Of a DNA stretch of 64,000 nucleotides, positions 23,849 through 36,410 are shown one piece after another. Where the stretch lies: the NCBI GenBank assembly GCA_015501075.1, contig JADNYJ010000036.1, positions 124,001 through 188,000 on the forward strand. The letters run 5' to 3'. The number at the start of each line of letters is the position of its first letter. Position 1 is the first letter of the stretch. The stretch is from Gymnopilus junonius (lineage: Eukaryota > Basidiomycota > Agaricomycetes > Agaricales > Galerinaceae). Below the pieces are notes generated by a model. The model did no database searches. It saw nothing but the letters and a program-made list of their open reading frames with translations, and was not told where the DNA came from. The position numbers and the translations under genes were made by a program.

Positions 23849-24181
23849 ATGACGAAACAAGTCAAGATTGATGGACCTGGGTCTGCCAGACCTGGACAAT
23901 GTAAGTGCGCAGAGTAACTTATTAGTAATTATGGACACCGCTTAGTATCCACCCACATGCTTAGGATGCTCCTCCTTGATGACTTCTGTACTTAGCTCTT
24001 AGTTCTTTATTTGTACATATGTAGTTGTATATCCGAACTTGATTCCTGCCTCCTGCTCTCATTCTCTCTAAAATCATGCTTCCCTATTATTTTTACGCCC
24101 CGGGTGTCTGAATGCCGCAGAATTACACGCCCTTGGACTCCCCCAATTCCAACGCTTGATCTGGCATCATTGCTCTCAAAT
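23849..24181. other. Intergenic, 333 bp
   Basis: Between paralogue B and the FunK1-like remnant. I see nothing beyond AT-rich spacer and a possible promoter. Confidence 0.3.
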
Positions 24182-25597
24182 ATGAACTCTCCAGCAAAAC
24201 TCGTGTTTGATGATCCTCGCGTTTTCAGGCACCTGGCTTTAGAACGTATCCCTTCTGAAGTCGCGACTAAATGCCCACGAGCATTCGAAACCGACCCAAC
24301 TTTACTTGCTGCTACATGCGACCTCCAAAAAATAATCGATGTAGCAGTTAAGAAGCCAATTGAAGAGCTAGACGAGGAGGAAGATGACCTGGATTTTTAT
24401 GGGGTGATGGGAGGGGTCAAGAAAACGACTGCAGAAAAGAAAATGTATGGACCACTAGTACATCAGTGTTCATAAACTAAAAACAATTCTTCAACTTGGT
24501 TCATCCCATAGACGTCTATTTTTTCGACAAGTGGAAAATTTTCAAGATTCGTCAAAAACTGAGCTTAAACATTTCTTTCGATCTATCAACTCTACACCCA
24601 TAACGTCAGATCCCAGTATATGGGGTTTCCAAAAGGTCGTCCTGATTTTGTGATGTTTGAATGTTCATCCTTGTCTCCGGTTATTTGTCTCGACTCTCTG
24701 GCCAGGACGTCCTCTTCCCTGGAGAGGGTCGATATATTACGACAAGTAATTTGCGTGGCCACCCGCAAATTATAGTATGGGCAAAGAAGTTTCCTTACAT
24801 CGATTAATCCTTGAGAGTCGGGGTCGACCACTTTGAGAGTACACCACAGAAAAAGAGTGGCTTCAAGGAATACATGCAGCACTGAGCGGTATGTGACAAT
24901 GGTATTATCTTCCGCCCTGTCGAGTAAATTTACTTGCTGCCTCCAACCCACCAATTTCTTTCCAACCATGGCAATCTGCATCGCGACATTAGTGCCAGCA
25001 ATATCATGCTTTCTGTGGAACCCCCACCTGAGATCGGAGTGGAAGGTTTTCTACTGGATTTAGAGTTTGCTCGTTTTGAGCATACTTCGATCCACACCAC
25101 ACAAATACCTCCTGGACATGCTGAAATTATGACTGCTCCCGCCGAAAGGTTGCTTACGTTCTTTGGACCGGATATAATACGAGGTACCGCAATAACGGTA
25201 ATGTTATCTCCTCATCTACGATGTCTATTTCTTAAAAATTTCCAAACTGTAGGGGACCGCGCAGTTCATGGCTATGGATATCTTGCAGGGCACCATATCA
25301 CCGCGAAATGCTGTTCAGCATGAGCCAGTGCATGACCTAGAGTCACTCGTCAATGCACTTGTTTATAGCCCGATGAGAAAGGCAATCCTCATGCAACCTA
25401 AGGAACCCCGACTCCATGACTCCTTTCATTCCCATTTTGGCCGGATGAGGCTGGAGGACATTTGGTCGTCTAGGGTAGGTCAAGTAGTTCTCAAATTCGG
25501 CGCTCTCTTCCCGCATCTCATATCTGAGGCGATAGCTATGTTTTTGTTTTTTGCGTGTGGTGGAGAAACGGCTGATGAAGTCGAGATATCCTGGTGA
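24182..25597 (+). pseudogene. FunK1-type fungal protein kinase, broken copy
   Basis: FunK1 kinases are a fungal-specific, lineage-expanded kinase family of mostly unknown role. ATG 24182 gives MNSPAKLVFDDPRVFRHLAL with the N-terminal FunK1-like block EKKMYGPLVHQ. After an intron (about 24465-24521) comes RLFFRQVENFQDSSKTEL, then GRPDFVMFECSSLSP in a shifted frame. The segment 24700-24920 has stops in every frame and no conserved block. The catalytic loop is intact (GNLHRDISASNIML, about 24975-25010), followed by GFLLDLEFAR at the DFG position. An intron at 25199-25252 restores RGTAIT-GTAQFMAMDILQ, and VHDLESLVNALVY carries the family motif HDLES (about 25335). The reading frame ends at 25597. 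The missing middle, which should hold the nucleotide-binding lobe, and the frame changes suggest a decayed gene. Missing bases in the assembly could exaggerate this. Confidence 0.6.
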
Positions 25598-25959
25598 TGG
25601 TGATGACAATGCTCTGCCTCTTTGTCATGAATTTGTACTGTCAGAATTGGACAAAGCAATCGCGAGCCTGTAACCTACACAAGGTCTTGGGAGATGTATC
25701 TGACTACAGTTCGGTAATTGGTTGTAACACTGCAATTCTCTTAGTCTCGTGGAATCCATACATATGGAATAAATCCTAGGCGATCTATTCCGGTGGGCCA
25801 AGAATCAAGATGGATGTCACCTGGCGCGTTATGACGTCAACTTTTACTTGTCACTTTCAAGTTTCAAGTCAACTTTTGCACCTTCAGCAACTTTTCGTTA
25901 CTTGTTCTTCTGCATACTGTTCTTCTGTCCCATATCATACTTCGGCCGATCTGTGTGCC
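25598..25959. other. Intergenic, 362 bp
   Basis: Between the FunK1 remnant and the decayed F-box gene. No coding potential or repeat was recognised. Confidence 0.3.
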
Positions 25960-27709
25960 ATGGATTCGAAGTGAGTAGCAATATTCCCTCTTCGCCGTCG
26001 ACAGTCTGCTCAGTTGATTCGCAGAACCAAACATCTTGTAGAAAACGACACTGAAGTTGTGCTTCATCTCTTGGAATCTTTTTCAGCCTCAAATACACCC
26101 GTGTCCCAAGTTTTAAGTAACATCGACCTCCTTGAAATAATTTTTTCCTCCCTCGTGAAGTGGGAGCAGGTGATTGCCAGTAATCGTATCCTGGCTCCGG
26201 ATAGCCAGCACCTCCTTTGGGTTTCCCTAACATGCAAGACTTTTTTCAAACCTGCCATTAATATCCTATAACGATATTTTGATTTCTGGATGGCCTTGCT
26301 GTACCTGATTCCGACCTTGACATTGCAGCAGGAAAATATATATGTGAGTACGATGAAGATTACATTTGTCCGTACCTGATGCCTTGGATTCATTATCACC
26401 AGACAACTAGAGGTGTCATACTTGGAAGTGATCTAGAATGGCTAAATCTGTATGCCAGACGAATTAAACATCTTCGAATCCCCGCCTTTAGCCAACGGGT
26501 GTCTAGTCACGTCTATGCCGGAATTTCTCAACTTCAAAACAACTTATTCCCAGCTCTTTCGAGTTTGACTATTCCAAAGTTTAAAGGCCTACATCCCGAT
26601 AACCTCAACGCCCTGTTTCTAATTTCACCGCCAACACTGGCTACGGTCTCTCATAAATCCGGAGACGGAGATGTTTGCTGCTTCCTTACTCTTTAGCATC
26701 TCAGCTAAGTCAAGATTGCTAAGGAAATTTTGTTTATCGGGTCAGTTATGCGACATCACATTGGTGCTCTTGAAAAACTTTGAATGATTGAAGGTTCTCG
26801 AACTCGACGTTCAGAGCACAATCCTCGACAAAAATGCATTGGAAGAACTATGGACCCTTGGGAACCTCCAAAGGCTTGTTCTAAAGTTAGACCACAACTC
26901 TTCCGCCAATTGCCAGTCGATGTCGAAGGCTACATTTGTGGCTCCTCAGGTGCTCGAACTCGCCGGACCTATAGGACAAATTTCAGCCATTCTGAAAATT
27001 CTCAAATGAGAGATGCAACACACTCTTTTTCTGGTCTTGGGCCAGGCGGATCAGCTCCTTTGGCCCAAGAATCTATCCGAGATTCGCTCAGCTGGATGTC
27101 TCCCCGCCTCTTGAATCCATGCGTGTGGATGTAACCGTTGGCATACAAATACCATGGAAGACATTTGTGTCTCTAAACGTCTGCCAGCGCCTTGAATGTC
27201 TGGATGTGTGCATCGACCACTTGACCGCTGAGAGGCTTGGTCGAATGTGTGGGAAAGGAGAATGGCATGCTCTCGCCGCCCTTGGCTTATACTGCAATCG
27301 TGTGAAGCTAGGCGAAACTGGCTTGTCTTTATATGATTTGCGCATATTGGCAGAACACTGCCCAAGTTTGACTATCCTGGACATAACTTTGGAGACTTTG
27401 GCCAAGACGGCAGACGATATTCAGGTTCTACGGGACGCAGTTACAAAAGACAGGCTACAATCAAAAACGAACCTGAGAACACTTCACATTGCACCCTTGA
27501 CATCGCGTCCCGATGACCTCTCCTCAGAGGCCGCACAAAAGAACACTAGGGATGCTGTAGCCGTCGCTCGATACATTTATTGGCTCTTCCCTTATATTAA
27601 TGAAGTATCGTTCCCGACAACTTGTGATTGGTTTGGTGGAATTATCAATATGCTCAAGGGTTTCAGAAGCATCAGAAGAGAAGAGAACTCAACAGAGAAC
27701 ACGAATTAG
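25960..27709 (+). pseudogene. F-box/LRR-like protein, cluster paralogue C, decayed
   Basis: This is a relative of the intact minus-strand gene at 40517-42167. ATG 25960 (MDSK) and a GTGAGT intron lead to TKHLVENDTEVVLHLLESFS and NIDLLEIIFSSLVKW, then LLWVSLTCKTFFKPAINIL. The next codon, Trp in the paralogues, is TAA (about 26272). Coding-like sequence continues (FDFWMALLYLIPTLTLQQEN). It is followed by LEWLNLYARRIKHLRIPAFS and LNALFLISPPTLATVS, then a frame change near 26650, a further stop near 26780 and another frame change near 27010. The C-terminal part, RLECLDVCIDHLTAERLGRM to FRSIRREENSTENTN, is open to a stop at 27709. The in-frame stop plus at least two frame changes within one gene argue for a true pseudogene. 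Confidence 0.75.
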
Positions 27710-27982
27710 ATTATAAGTATTCATACTTTAAATTATTGACTTGGATGCCGTGAATGATGATACCTACTGTACATATTGCAAGTAATATAGGCTTGACAAG
27801 TTTCCTTATCATCGCCGAAGCTAGCTATAGATGATAGATCCCTCCTCAGAAAATGTGATACAGAAATAAAATTATGACAACATTGAGTTGTAAATCAAGC
27901 AAATTACAGGCAAAGTAAGTAATGAAAAACAGAGCATCTACATAAGTAATAAACAGTACATAAAGCAATGAAATGAAATTAT

Positions 27983-30900
27983 TTAGAGCAGCCTCTCCTT
28001 CGCACCCTTCGGGGCCCACTTCCAATCCTTAACCTGGATAGCCCACTCGGCATCCATACCACCCTCTCCGGACAAATCCAGAACATACACACTGTCATCC
28101 GTGAAGCGGAACATGTCCTTTGATAGATTGCGCTGGAGGACCTGCACAGCAAACTGGGGTTTCGTGATCTCATCGTCGAGGAGCAAAGAGGCTTTGTCAG
28201 TAGGCGGTGGTGACGAAGGCGGCAGCTCGCCGTCAATATCTTTGTGAATCGGTTCGGGGGAATGAATAGGAGACGCCCTGGGGGGTGGTAAAGGTGATGA
28301 ACCAGGTGCAGACATGAGCAGTTTTGAAGGTTCCTGTTTTGGAGTGCGTGCATTGTCAGCAGCCATGATGGCTTGCTCTGTGGACTTGGATGAGGGATCG
28401 ACAGGTTGCTCGTCATGTTTAGGCAGAGTAGCTTCTGTAGAACTGGCGATAGGTACATCGTATTCTTTCATAACCGCCTCCGAATCCGCCATAGAAACAT
28501 CAGCGGTCTCCAAGGCAGCAACCTTCCTTGGTGGATTCCCTTCACCAGAGCCAACAACTTCGACCGCCGCTTGCTCCTCTTCAACGACCACCTCTGCTTC
28601 TAGGATCAAAGCAATGTCATACACCCTCTTCGAGGTTGAACCAGTGGGTGACAAAAGGACACTGGGCGAAAGTAGGTAGCTCTCTTTCGCCGTTTCCAAG
28701 ATAACAGGCCGAGGAGTATCTTCGTCTTTGCTGATCTCAGGAGCTGCTGGAGGTGCGTAATATCTGCCATTTCTACATCCTCAGAAACATCAGGCTCTTG
28801 CATCCGCCTGCGTTTCCTAGGAGGAGGAGCATCGGAGCCTGCAGAGGAGCGCGGAGATGGGAAGAGAATCCTCTTGAGCAGAGAAGGGTCGTATTTGTAC
28901 CTATCAACAATGTCAATTATTGAACAAAACGAAAGAAAGAAAGAAAGAAAACACACCCAACACGAAAATCTCCAGCAGCACCCATCCCAAACACCAAAGT
29001 CCTCGTGTTCATCAACCTTTCTTCATCCCGCACCTTCAAGGCCTTCAACCCAGCATCAGTAGGATCTTCTGCTTCTTCTTCAAGGTCCTCCTCGTCCACT
29101 TCATAGATGACGTCAAGCACAGAAGCGTTAGGTTGATGACGAGGCTGGACAGGCCATCCGTCCCAGCCAGACCCACGTCGGCGTTTGCGACCTGCGAATC
29201 GAGCAGCAGGTTGCCCGAAGACGACAGCCCGACGTTCGGCGTATTCTAACAGACGCTGTGAACGATTGCGCCGTCCTGTACCAGGTGCTGTATGCGCTGT
29301 GGCCCTCTGACAAGAAAAAAGAAAAAGAGAAAACAAGTCAGAATTGTACCAGGAAAGCTATAAAAAATACCAACCTCGACAAATTCGACTCCCACAATCT
29401 CAATCGCACTCCCGTCATGTCCGGTCCCCCACGCGGCACTGACAAGGCTCCTCCCATCATCCTCAGGATCATCAAACATCATGTCTTCCTCCTCTCTCCT
29501 CTCAAGCTCGTCTTCATTGCCCTCCTCCTCTGCATCCTCACCCGCAATCTTTCCAGTCTTCCCGAGGGGATTAAAACACCGCTCGCCATACCCACCCACG
29601 AAACGGCCAATCATTTCCTCTCTCACGATAGTAGGAGGGGCGTTGCCTTGATTTGGGTTAACACCGTCGATCCCGGCCGTCTTGCCTGGCCGTACGCAAA
29701 GACACTGTCTGGACCTGAGCCTGCACAGCGCAAGACTCTGATTTCAACGCGCATGTCACGCCCATTAGCTCGCGCTTGACGCGCTCCGCTCCATGTGAGC
29801 CATCCAGAGTGAATCGCACAGAGGAAAATATCAGAGTCGTCCGTGTACACCCTCCTCGGCCGCCTTGACCTATGAGACGGCGCCGAGCGGGACTTGGCAG
29901 GTGTAGATGCACCATTGGGTCCTCCGCTGCTACTGCTGCTGGCCAACCCAATCCCGTTAGCAGTGGTGCTATTGGCGAGTTGACTGTGGCCACTGTTATG
30001 TCGTGAAATGGCGGATGGCCTGGTCCTCTTGCCATTGGCACTTGAGGGACCCTTTTTGCGGGTGCGAGCGCGCACAGACAAGGGCGGACGGGGACGCGGG
30101 TCGAATCCGCCTCCACCCCAGAGTCGTGGGCGGGTAGGTTTCTCGATGGGTATGTATCCTGAAGGAATAAGGATGGTCGTACGTGTCTCGACGTCAAGAA
30201 GAGGTCGGGGCAATGGAGGTTCATGTTCAGCTGGGAGGTCGTCTGAAGAAGGTAGGAGGGTGCTTGCGCTGGCGTCATTAGTTGTGGTGTTGTTGAGAGT
30301 GGCGATGGAGGTATCAGGCTGGGTGCTTTTTTCTTTTTCTTTTCCAAGCAGATCCTTGTCTTTTTCTTTATCCCCGACTTGCACAGGCTGGGTTTCCTCT
30401 ATCACTTTGTCTACGTGAAGTTGTTGACCAGCCTCTTTGGCACGCTCAGCCTCTTCCTTCTCCTTGACCCTTTTCCTGAGCGCAGTAATTTCTTTTTCCT
30501 TATCAGAATCCTCATCGATCTCGCCTTCCTCCATCTTCTCAGCAGCCTCCTGCAACTTCTTCAATCGCTCCTTGACCTCCTTCTCCAACCTCTCCTTCTC
30601 CTCCTTCTCCCTCTTCTCTCTCTCCAACTTTTCAGTCTCCTCTTTCTCCTTCCTCTCTTTCTCCTTCTGATCCTGCTCCAGTCTCTCCTTCTCTTCTCTA
30701 TCCTTCTTCTCGTTCTCTTCTCTGACCTTCTTCTCCTCCAAGTCTCTTAACCGCTCCCTCTCCTCTTCCCTGTCTTTCGCAGCGACAAGTCCACCGCCGA
30801 GCTCAAAGAAATAAGGGAAGGGCAAGCTGGGATACACATACGTGCCCAAGTCCACTTGCACCCTCGCGCGCTTGCGCTCCAGCTCAGCTTCACGCCACTC

Positions 30901-33900
30901 GTCCCAGTCCTCTGCGGCATCCACGTCTGCGTAAGAGCCGTACATAGAAGACAAAGGCAGGTCCTCTTCCACCTCGATGGCAATAGCCGCTCCAGACATC
31001 GAGATGACAGAGTCCTGGAGGTGTATTCCTTGCGGAGGCTGGTGGTGTTGCATGATGTGATGGTGGTGTTGCTGCTGTAACTCCCGCTCGCGCTCGCGCT
31101 GCTGGTGCTGATGTTGCTGTTCTTGGAGTTGTTGCTGATGCTGGTGGTGCTGCAGCTGAAGCTCCCGCTCTCGTTCGAGCTGATGGGGATGTAAATGACC
31201 AGGATGGGCATGGGCATGCTGCAGTTGCTGTTGTTGCTGCTGCAGTTGACTCTGCTGATATTCCCTGTCCCATTCACGGTCCCATTCCATCTGTCTCTCT
31301 CGTCCCCTCTCCCTCTCCCTGTCTCTATCTCTCTCCCGCTCCCTCTGTTCCTTCACCACCGCCATCTCGCGTTCCCTTTCCCTTTCCCCACGGCGCCCGA
31401 CAAACGCGGACAACTCCTGAGCAGCATATATCTCTTCGTGCCATCCTGCACGAGCATTATCAAAAGGCGCATGAAAGGCGTCGAACCAGTTCCCGTCACG
31501 GTCGCGGTCGCGATCCACCATTGCCCTGTTATCTCTGTCTCTGTCTCTATCCCTCTCTCTTTCTCTTTCCCGTTCCCGATGATGCATGAGATCAGGATGC
31601 GGATGGCGCGAATCAGGGTGATAGGCATGAGACGAAGAAGACAGCTGGCCTTGTTGATGGTGCACGGAAGGATGAAGCGGATGCGGCATCGACGGATGTC
31701 GGTCCACCTGCATGGCAGCAGCATCGTCCATCATCATTGGCAGGTTGTACTGATACCTCGTCAAACGCTGCTGTTCCATCATCGCCAGCTCATGCGGCGT
31801 GGACGGGGGTTGGTTGAGCACCCTCTGCTGCTGCTGCTGTTGTTGTTGTTCGCGTTCGCCACGCTCTCTGTCGCGTTGTTCGCGCTGTTCTTGTTCTTGC
31901 CGCTTTTGCTGCTGAGAGAGATAGCCGGAATGGGAAGAAGAGGAAGATGGAGGAGGGGGCTGCGTTCTTTGTTGTAAATATGAATCAGGAGGGAAGTGAG
32001 AGTCATCTGGAGGAGGGCCTCTGCGCTCCCTCTCGCGCTCAGAGTGCATGACAGAGTAGACATCCCGTCCCTTGGTGTCTCTGAGCAGCTGGGAGTCTCG
32101 CTCTCGCAACCTCTCTCTTTCCCTCATGCGCTCCCTATCCCTGTCCCTATCCCTGTCCCTACCCTCAGGACCACTATCCCTCTCCTTCACAAGCGCACTG
32201 CTGCGTCCACTACCACCCACCACAGCTTTCTTCGGATCTCTTTCTCTCTCCCTATCCCTCTTATCCAATCCCATCCCAGGACCAACAATGCCAGGACCCA
32301 TAACCGCACCAGCAGAAGGTCCAGAACTAGGGCCAGCACCAGTATTAGACCCAGAAGCCTGCCCAGGACCAGGAAGGGGCACCGGACTGCCCATCCTCGA
32401 CCCCACAGCGCTGGACGTGCCCTCCATCCGCTGTTGCTGTATCTGCGTCGACAGGCCCGGCACGAACTGGGTGTGGAACTGGTGCTGGAATTCTCTTTGC
32501 GGAGGCGGGATGCCCGGACCGAGAACACCGACACCGACACTGCCGCCAGCCGAAGACGGGGGAGGAGGCGCACCGGCGGAGGAGGAAGAGGAGGGCGGCA
32601 TAGTCTGTAGCGGGGAAGCTGTCGGACCTGGCGGCGGCGACGGACCTCGGGGCGGGATGGACGCCGGACGTGATTGGGGATGGATGCCGCTCATGTGTTG
32701 CTGTTGCTGCTGCTGTGGCACAAGAGGATGAGCGAACGCGTCGCGGCCGTCACGCACATCGCGTGGGTCACGCGCATCTCTGATATCACGTGGGTCACGC
32801 TCGAGTCTCCTCCCAGGGCCACCGCCGGAGGAAGAGGGTGGGCGGTGAAGAGAAGAAGACGAAGAATGGGTGGCTGCCACTCTTTCCCAGTCTCTTTCTT
32901 TTCTTCCCTCTCTTTTTCTCTTTCGCTTTCCCGCTCCAGATCTCGCTCTCGTTCGCGTTCTCTAGTATCCCTGGGATCTCTATCGTACATGTGCTTGAGC
33001 GAGATCGGCTCAGGAGGACTGCCTGGTCTCGACAGCCTATCAGCAGCCATCGCCGCAGCGGTCGTCGATAGAAGGAGTGTCGGCGGCGGAGGAGCGTTCG
33101 ACGGGATAACGCCCGGGCCAATGATCCCAGGTCCGGGCAGCCTCTCTCGTTGTTCTCTGGCTTCTCTGTCCCTCTCTCGCTCTTTATCCCGCTGAAACTG
33201 CATTTGCTGCTGTTGTTGCCGCAGGACTCTGATTTGCTCCATGTCTCCTCTCTCGCGCTCCTTCTCTCGTTCTCGTTCTCGTTCTCTTTCTCTAGCGCGT
33301 TCCTTTTCTCTTTCTCGTTCCCTGTATTCCCGATCTCGTGTATCTCTGTCCCTCTCTCTCACATCCATGGTGAGATAAGGTGACTGCCCAGGGGGTGGTG
33401 GGTGGGCAGTTGTAGGAGAAGGAAGAGGCGGCGGACCAAGTCTGCCAGCGGCAGCAGCCGCCCTCTCTCTATCCCTCATGGCAAGTTCTCTATCCTTCTT
33501 GTCTCTCAACTCCCTATCTCTTTCCCTCATCTCGCGTTCCCTCATCTCCCTATCTCTTAATTCCCTCATATCTCTCTCCCGCATATCCCTTATGTCTCTA
33601 TCCCTAGCTTCTCTCTCCCTATCGCGGTCTCGGATGTCCCGCATGGCAACATCATTTTCCGAGTCTCTTCCACCACTAGGGCGCCTGGAGATGCTCATAC
33701 CGCCTGTGGGCGTTGTAGTGGACGATGTAGAATCTGCACGGCGTGGGCCGTTCATTGGAGGAGGCAGTGGAGCATTTGAGTTTGATGGGGGCCCGCGTGG
33801 GTCCATATTAGATAAAGAGCCAGGACCCGATGAAGAATGTGAATGTGTTTTATCTTCTATATACGAACAGAAGCGTTGGTCAGTGCATTGTCCAAATATA

Positions 33901-35257
33901 TAGAAGAAAGCAAACACGGAACATGATCGGGAATAAAGGAAAAAAAAAGGAGACAGCCACTCACCAGACAACAAGAAAGGAGGCGGACCGCCCGTGCCAG
34001 GACCAACAAGATTACTAACAGGGTGAGGAGGATTAGAGCTAGCAGCATTCGAAAGACGCCTTCTATCTCTCTCGCGTTCCCGCTCTCTGTCCGCTCTGTC
34101 CCTCTCCCTGTTCGCCATATCCATCGCACCACGCTGAGACTGCATAATATCCCTCTCTCGTAACAAATCACGTTCGCTCCGCGAAGAGCCTAAACCAGAA
34201 CCAGAACCTAGAGGGGGATGAGGAGGAGGGGGGTGAGCTTGAGCATGCGTGACGATGTTGCTGCTCGTCGTACCAGCGTGAGCGTGACGATCTATCAAAT
34301 TGGACGCCTGGGAAAATGAATTGGACGGGACCGGCGCGAACCGGTCTCCGGAACTCTTTTGGTGATGGGTTGGCGGCGATACGGCTGGAGAGCCCGAGCT
34401 GGTGATGACACGGGGAGAAGGAACGGGGATCGTGTTGGGTGGCCAGAGGAAGAAGCATTTGGGTCCCTGATGATGCCGTCCCTATTGATCGTGTTGGGAC
34501 CCGACTCGACGATAGCTGATACCGTCGGGCGCAGAGGTGGCATCGCAGGCGACGCGTGCGGGTGCTGCTGCGGGTGCGGGTGCATAGACGCTCTCTCTAC
34601 TGGTATGCTACTGCTTGTTGATGGAGAATACCCGGACGTTGGGTCCGGTTTTGCGAATTTTGAGATTGAGATTGAGACAGGGCCTGCTGACTCCGTGGGG
34701 AAGGGTGGAAGGGCGTCGAGGGCGATGAGGAGGACGGTCTGCCGTGCTGGCTGGCATGCGAGTCTGCTCTGCCGCGCTGCATTATTCCATTGCCCATCAT
34801 CGGAGGCGGCGCTCCCATCCTCTCCCCGCTACCAATACCACCCCCTGATCCCGGGCCTACCGGACCTATCTGCGCACGAGAGTCCTGGGTGTATGATGAC
34901 TGGGGCGTGAGGGGTCTGCTCTGGGAGTGCGAGCGTGAATGCTGCTGTTGCGGGGTGGGGAGGAGGAGACCATGCAGAAGCCGGAGGCGGATCCCTGGAG
35001 GGTGCTGCAGGATCGGGATGTGTGCTCGACGGGCGGATGTATGACGGGGGCGGCCACTGGCTGTACTGGGCTGGTGGACGGGCTCTGGCACTGGAACGGG
35101 ACCACTGTGGGGACGGAGGTTGCTGACGGGGATCTGAGAGACTATGGGAGGGATGGTGTGGGGGATTCGGAGGTGGGAGGGACGGGGATGGATGTGGCTG
35201 CGGGGGTCTGCGCCTGTCCTCAGAGGGCGAGTCCTGCAGGAGGGCAGCGACGTTCAT
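27983..35257 (-). CDS. Very large low-complexity chromatin protein with an Rxt3-like domain (predicted Rpd3L/HDAC complex subunit)
   Basis: The start ATG at 35255-35257 gives MNVAALLQDSPSEDRRR, with the stop at 27983-27985 after KGAKERLL. The N-terminal half is disordered: Pro/Ser-rich (35250-34170), then long Arg-Glu/Arg-Asp alternation (34130-31270, units such as RERDRDRERERGRE), then Gln/His-rich (31260-31020) and Lys-Glu-rich coiled segments (30770-30420). A GTGAGT intron falls near 33964-33857. The recognisable folded part is about 30190-29300: TTILIPSGYIPIEKPTRPRL, RRVYTDDSDIFLCAIHSGWL, MIGRFVGGYGERCFNPLGKTG. The VYTDDSD..AIHSG block matches what I know of Rxt3, a subunit of the Rpd3L histone deacetylase complex. 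The tail KPQFAVQVLQRNLSKDMFRF...WAIQVKDWKWAPKG looks folded too. Coding changes frame without an intron near 34975, 34640, 34440, 32900 and 28770. The domain call is moderately sure; the gene limits are good; the exact protein is not reconstructable. Confidence 0.62.
31270..33660 (-). repeat. Low-complexity Arg-Glu/Arg-Asp coding tract with strong purine strand asymmetry
   Basis: Within the Rxt3-like gene the minus strand is dominated by CGN-GAR/GAY alternation, so that strand is purine-rich and the plus strand is TCTCTCCCT-like over many separate stretches (for example 31300-31360, 32100-32170, 33240-33370, 33480-33620). The repeats are imperfect and degenerate at codon level, arguing for selection on the RE/RD protein sequence rather than recent microsatellite expansion. 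Long Ser/Leu-rich open frames on the plus strand are shadows of this composition. Confidence 0.75.
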
Positions 35258-36410
35258 GATAGATGCGGAAAGGGAAGGAAGCAAAAAGTTGCCTTCTCGA
35301 ACCCGAGGAACTAGGCAGGCACGTCACGCCAAACCCAAACTTTGCCAAAGGGCGATGGGAACAAAGCGACGCGGCTCTTTTTTTTGTAATAATCGTCGAT
35401 CACTTAGATCCCTTATCGAGATCTCCTCAATTCTCCAAATTCCGTAACCCCGTCCGCACACTCTTTCGTCCCTGCCACTGGGCTCTTTCTCTCTGCCCTC
35501 ATACAGTCCTCTATGCACACACCAACCTTCTGTTCGTCTCCTTTCTGTTCGTATGCCAGCCAGCCAGCCAACCTTATCCTACGTAATTGACACGGGGTCA
35601 CAAGGCAAAGCCTCTTTGACAGAAACTGCGTGTAATTTCCCTTCATCATCCTATCATAGCCCATCAGATTCACATCCTTACTTATTGACGCGCGACACGA
35701 TCACGCCTAACGACATTTCATCTTCCCGTCGACTTGCTCTTCTGCTCTTATCCTATCTAATCCCACCCTTCAAGTTGTCCGCCTCAATGCCTCAATACAC
35801 ACAGTGAAGAAAAACGTCATCACAGCGTTCAACAATCCCACGTTGTCGCCATCGGGATGTATTCGAGAGTCCATTTACATATCACACGATATGCATAGCG
35901 TAAATTGTTGCCATCGCGGCGCGTAATATCAAGCGGATTTACCTGATCAGTTCGTCATTGTTGACGCTGATGGTGAGGTGGCAGGCCCAACTTTCTCATT
36001 AAAAGTAAGAGGCTCAAAAAAGGCATCCCTAAAAGACTCCCATTGTCAGTGGTCACTTAACAAAGACTCTGGGTGAATAGCGCCAACTGCCAGTGTCAGC
36101 ACCATATATTTACCTCGGCGGTGTATCCAGCGAGTTCTAAGCGACGACCTCCATTAGTTTTCCCAACCCGAAAAAGAAAAGCGTTCGTCGCTCTATGCAC
36201 AGCTATCGTTATTCCCTTCTGGACACCCTTACATGTCCTTTTCATCGGGAAAAACACCCTTCAGGGGCATCCACCAAAAGCGGTAATTTTAAAAACAGAT
36301 CAAAATCGCACGTGAGTGGAGATGGCCATGCCCAACACCGACAAATACCGTCATCGCGGTCGACGGCGTCGTTGAACTGGAAGACATCACCCCAGCACCA
36401 AATCCTAACA
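35258..36410. other. Intergenic region, 1.15 kb, divergent promoter between Rxt3-like gene and dynein light chain
   Basis: Head-to-head genes lie on either side. There are CT-rich stretches near 35490-35560 and 35680-35790, typical of fungal 5' regions. The open frame 35553-35807 has no start context or motif. Nothing else was recognised. Confidence 0.4.

Noticed and set aside
31195..31977. 260-codon plus-strand frame with hydrophobic Leu/Phe runs resembling membrane segments
   Set aside because: The runs are complements of Gln- and Arg/Glu-coding repeats of the minus-strand gene.
32072..32731. 219-codon and 204-codon open frames on the plus strand opposite the Rxt3-like gene
   Set aside because: Ser/Leu/Pro low-complexity shadows of RE/RD and Pro codons on the other strand, with no splice sites or motifs.
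35553..35807. Open frame in the divergent promoter of the Rxt3-like and dynein genes
   Set aside because: CT-rich promoter composition and no motif or start context.
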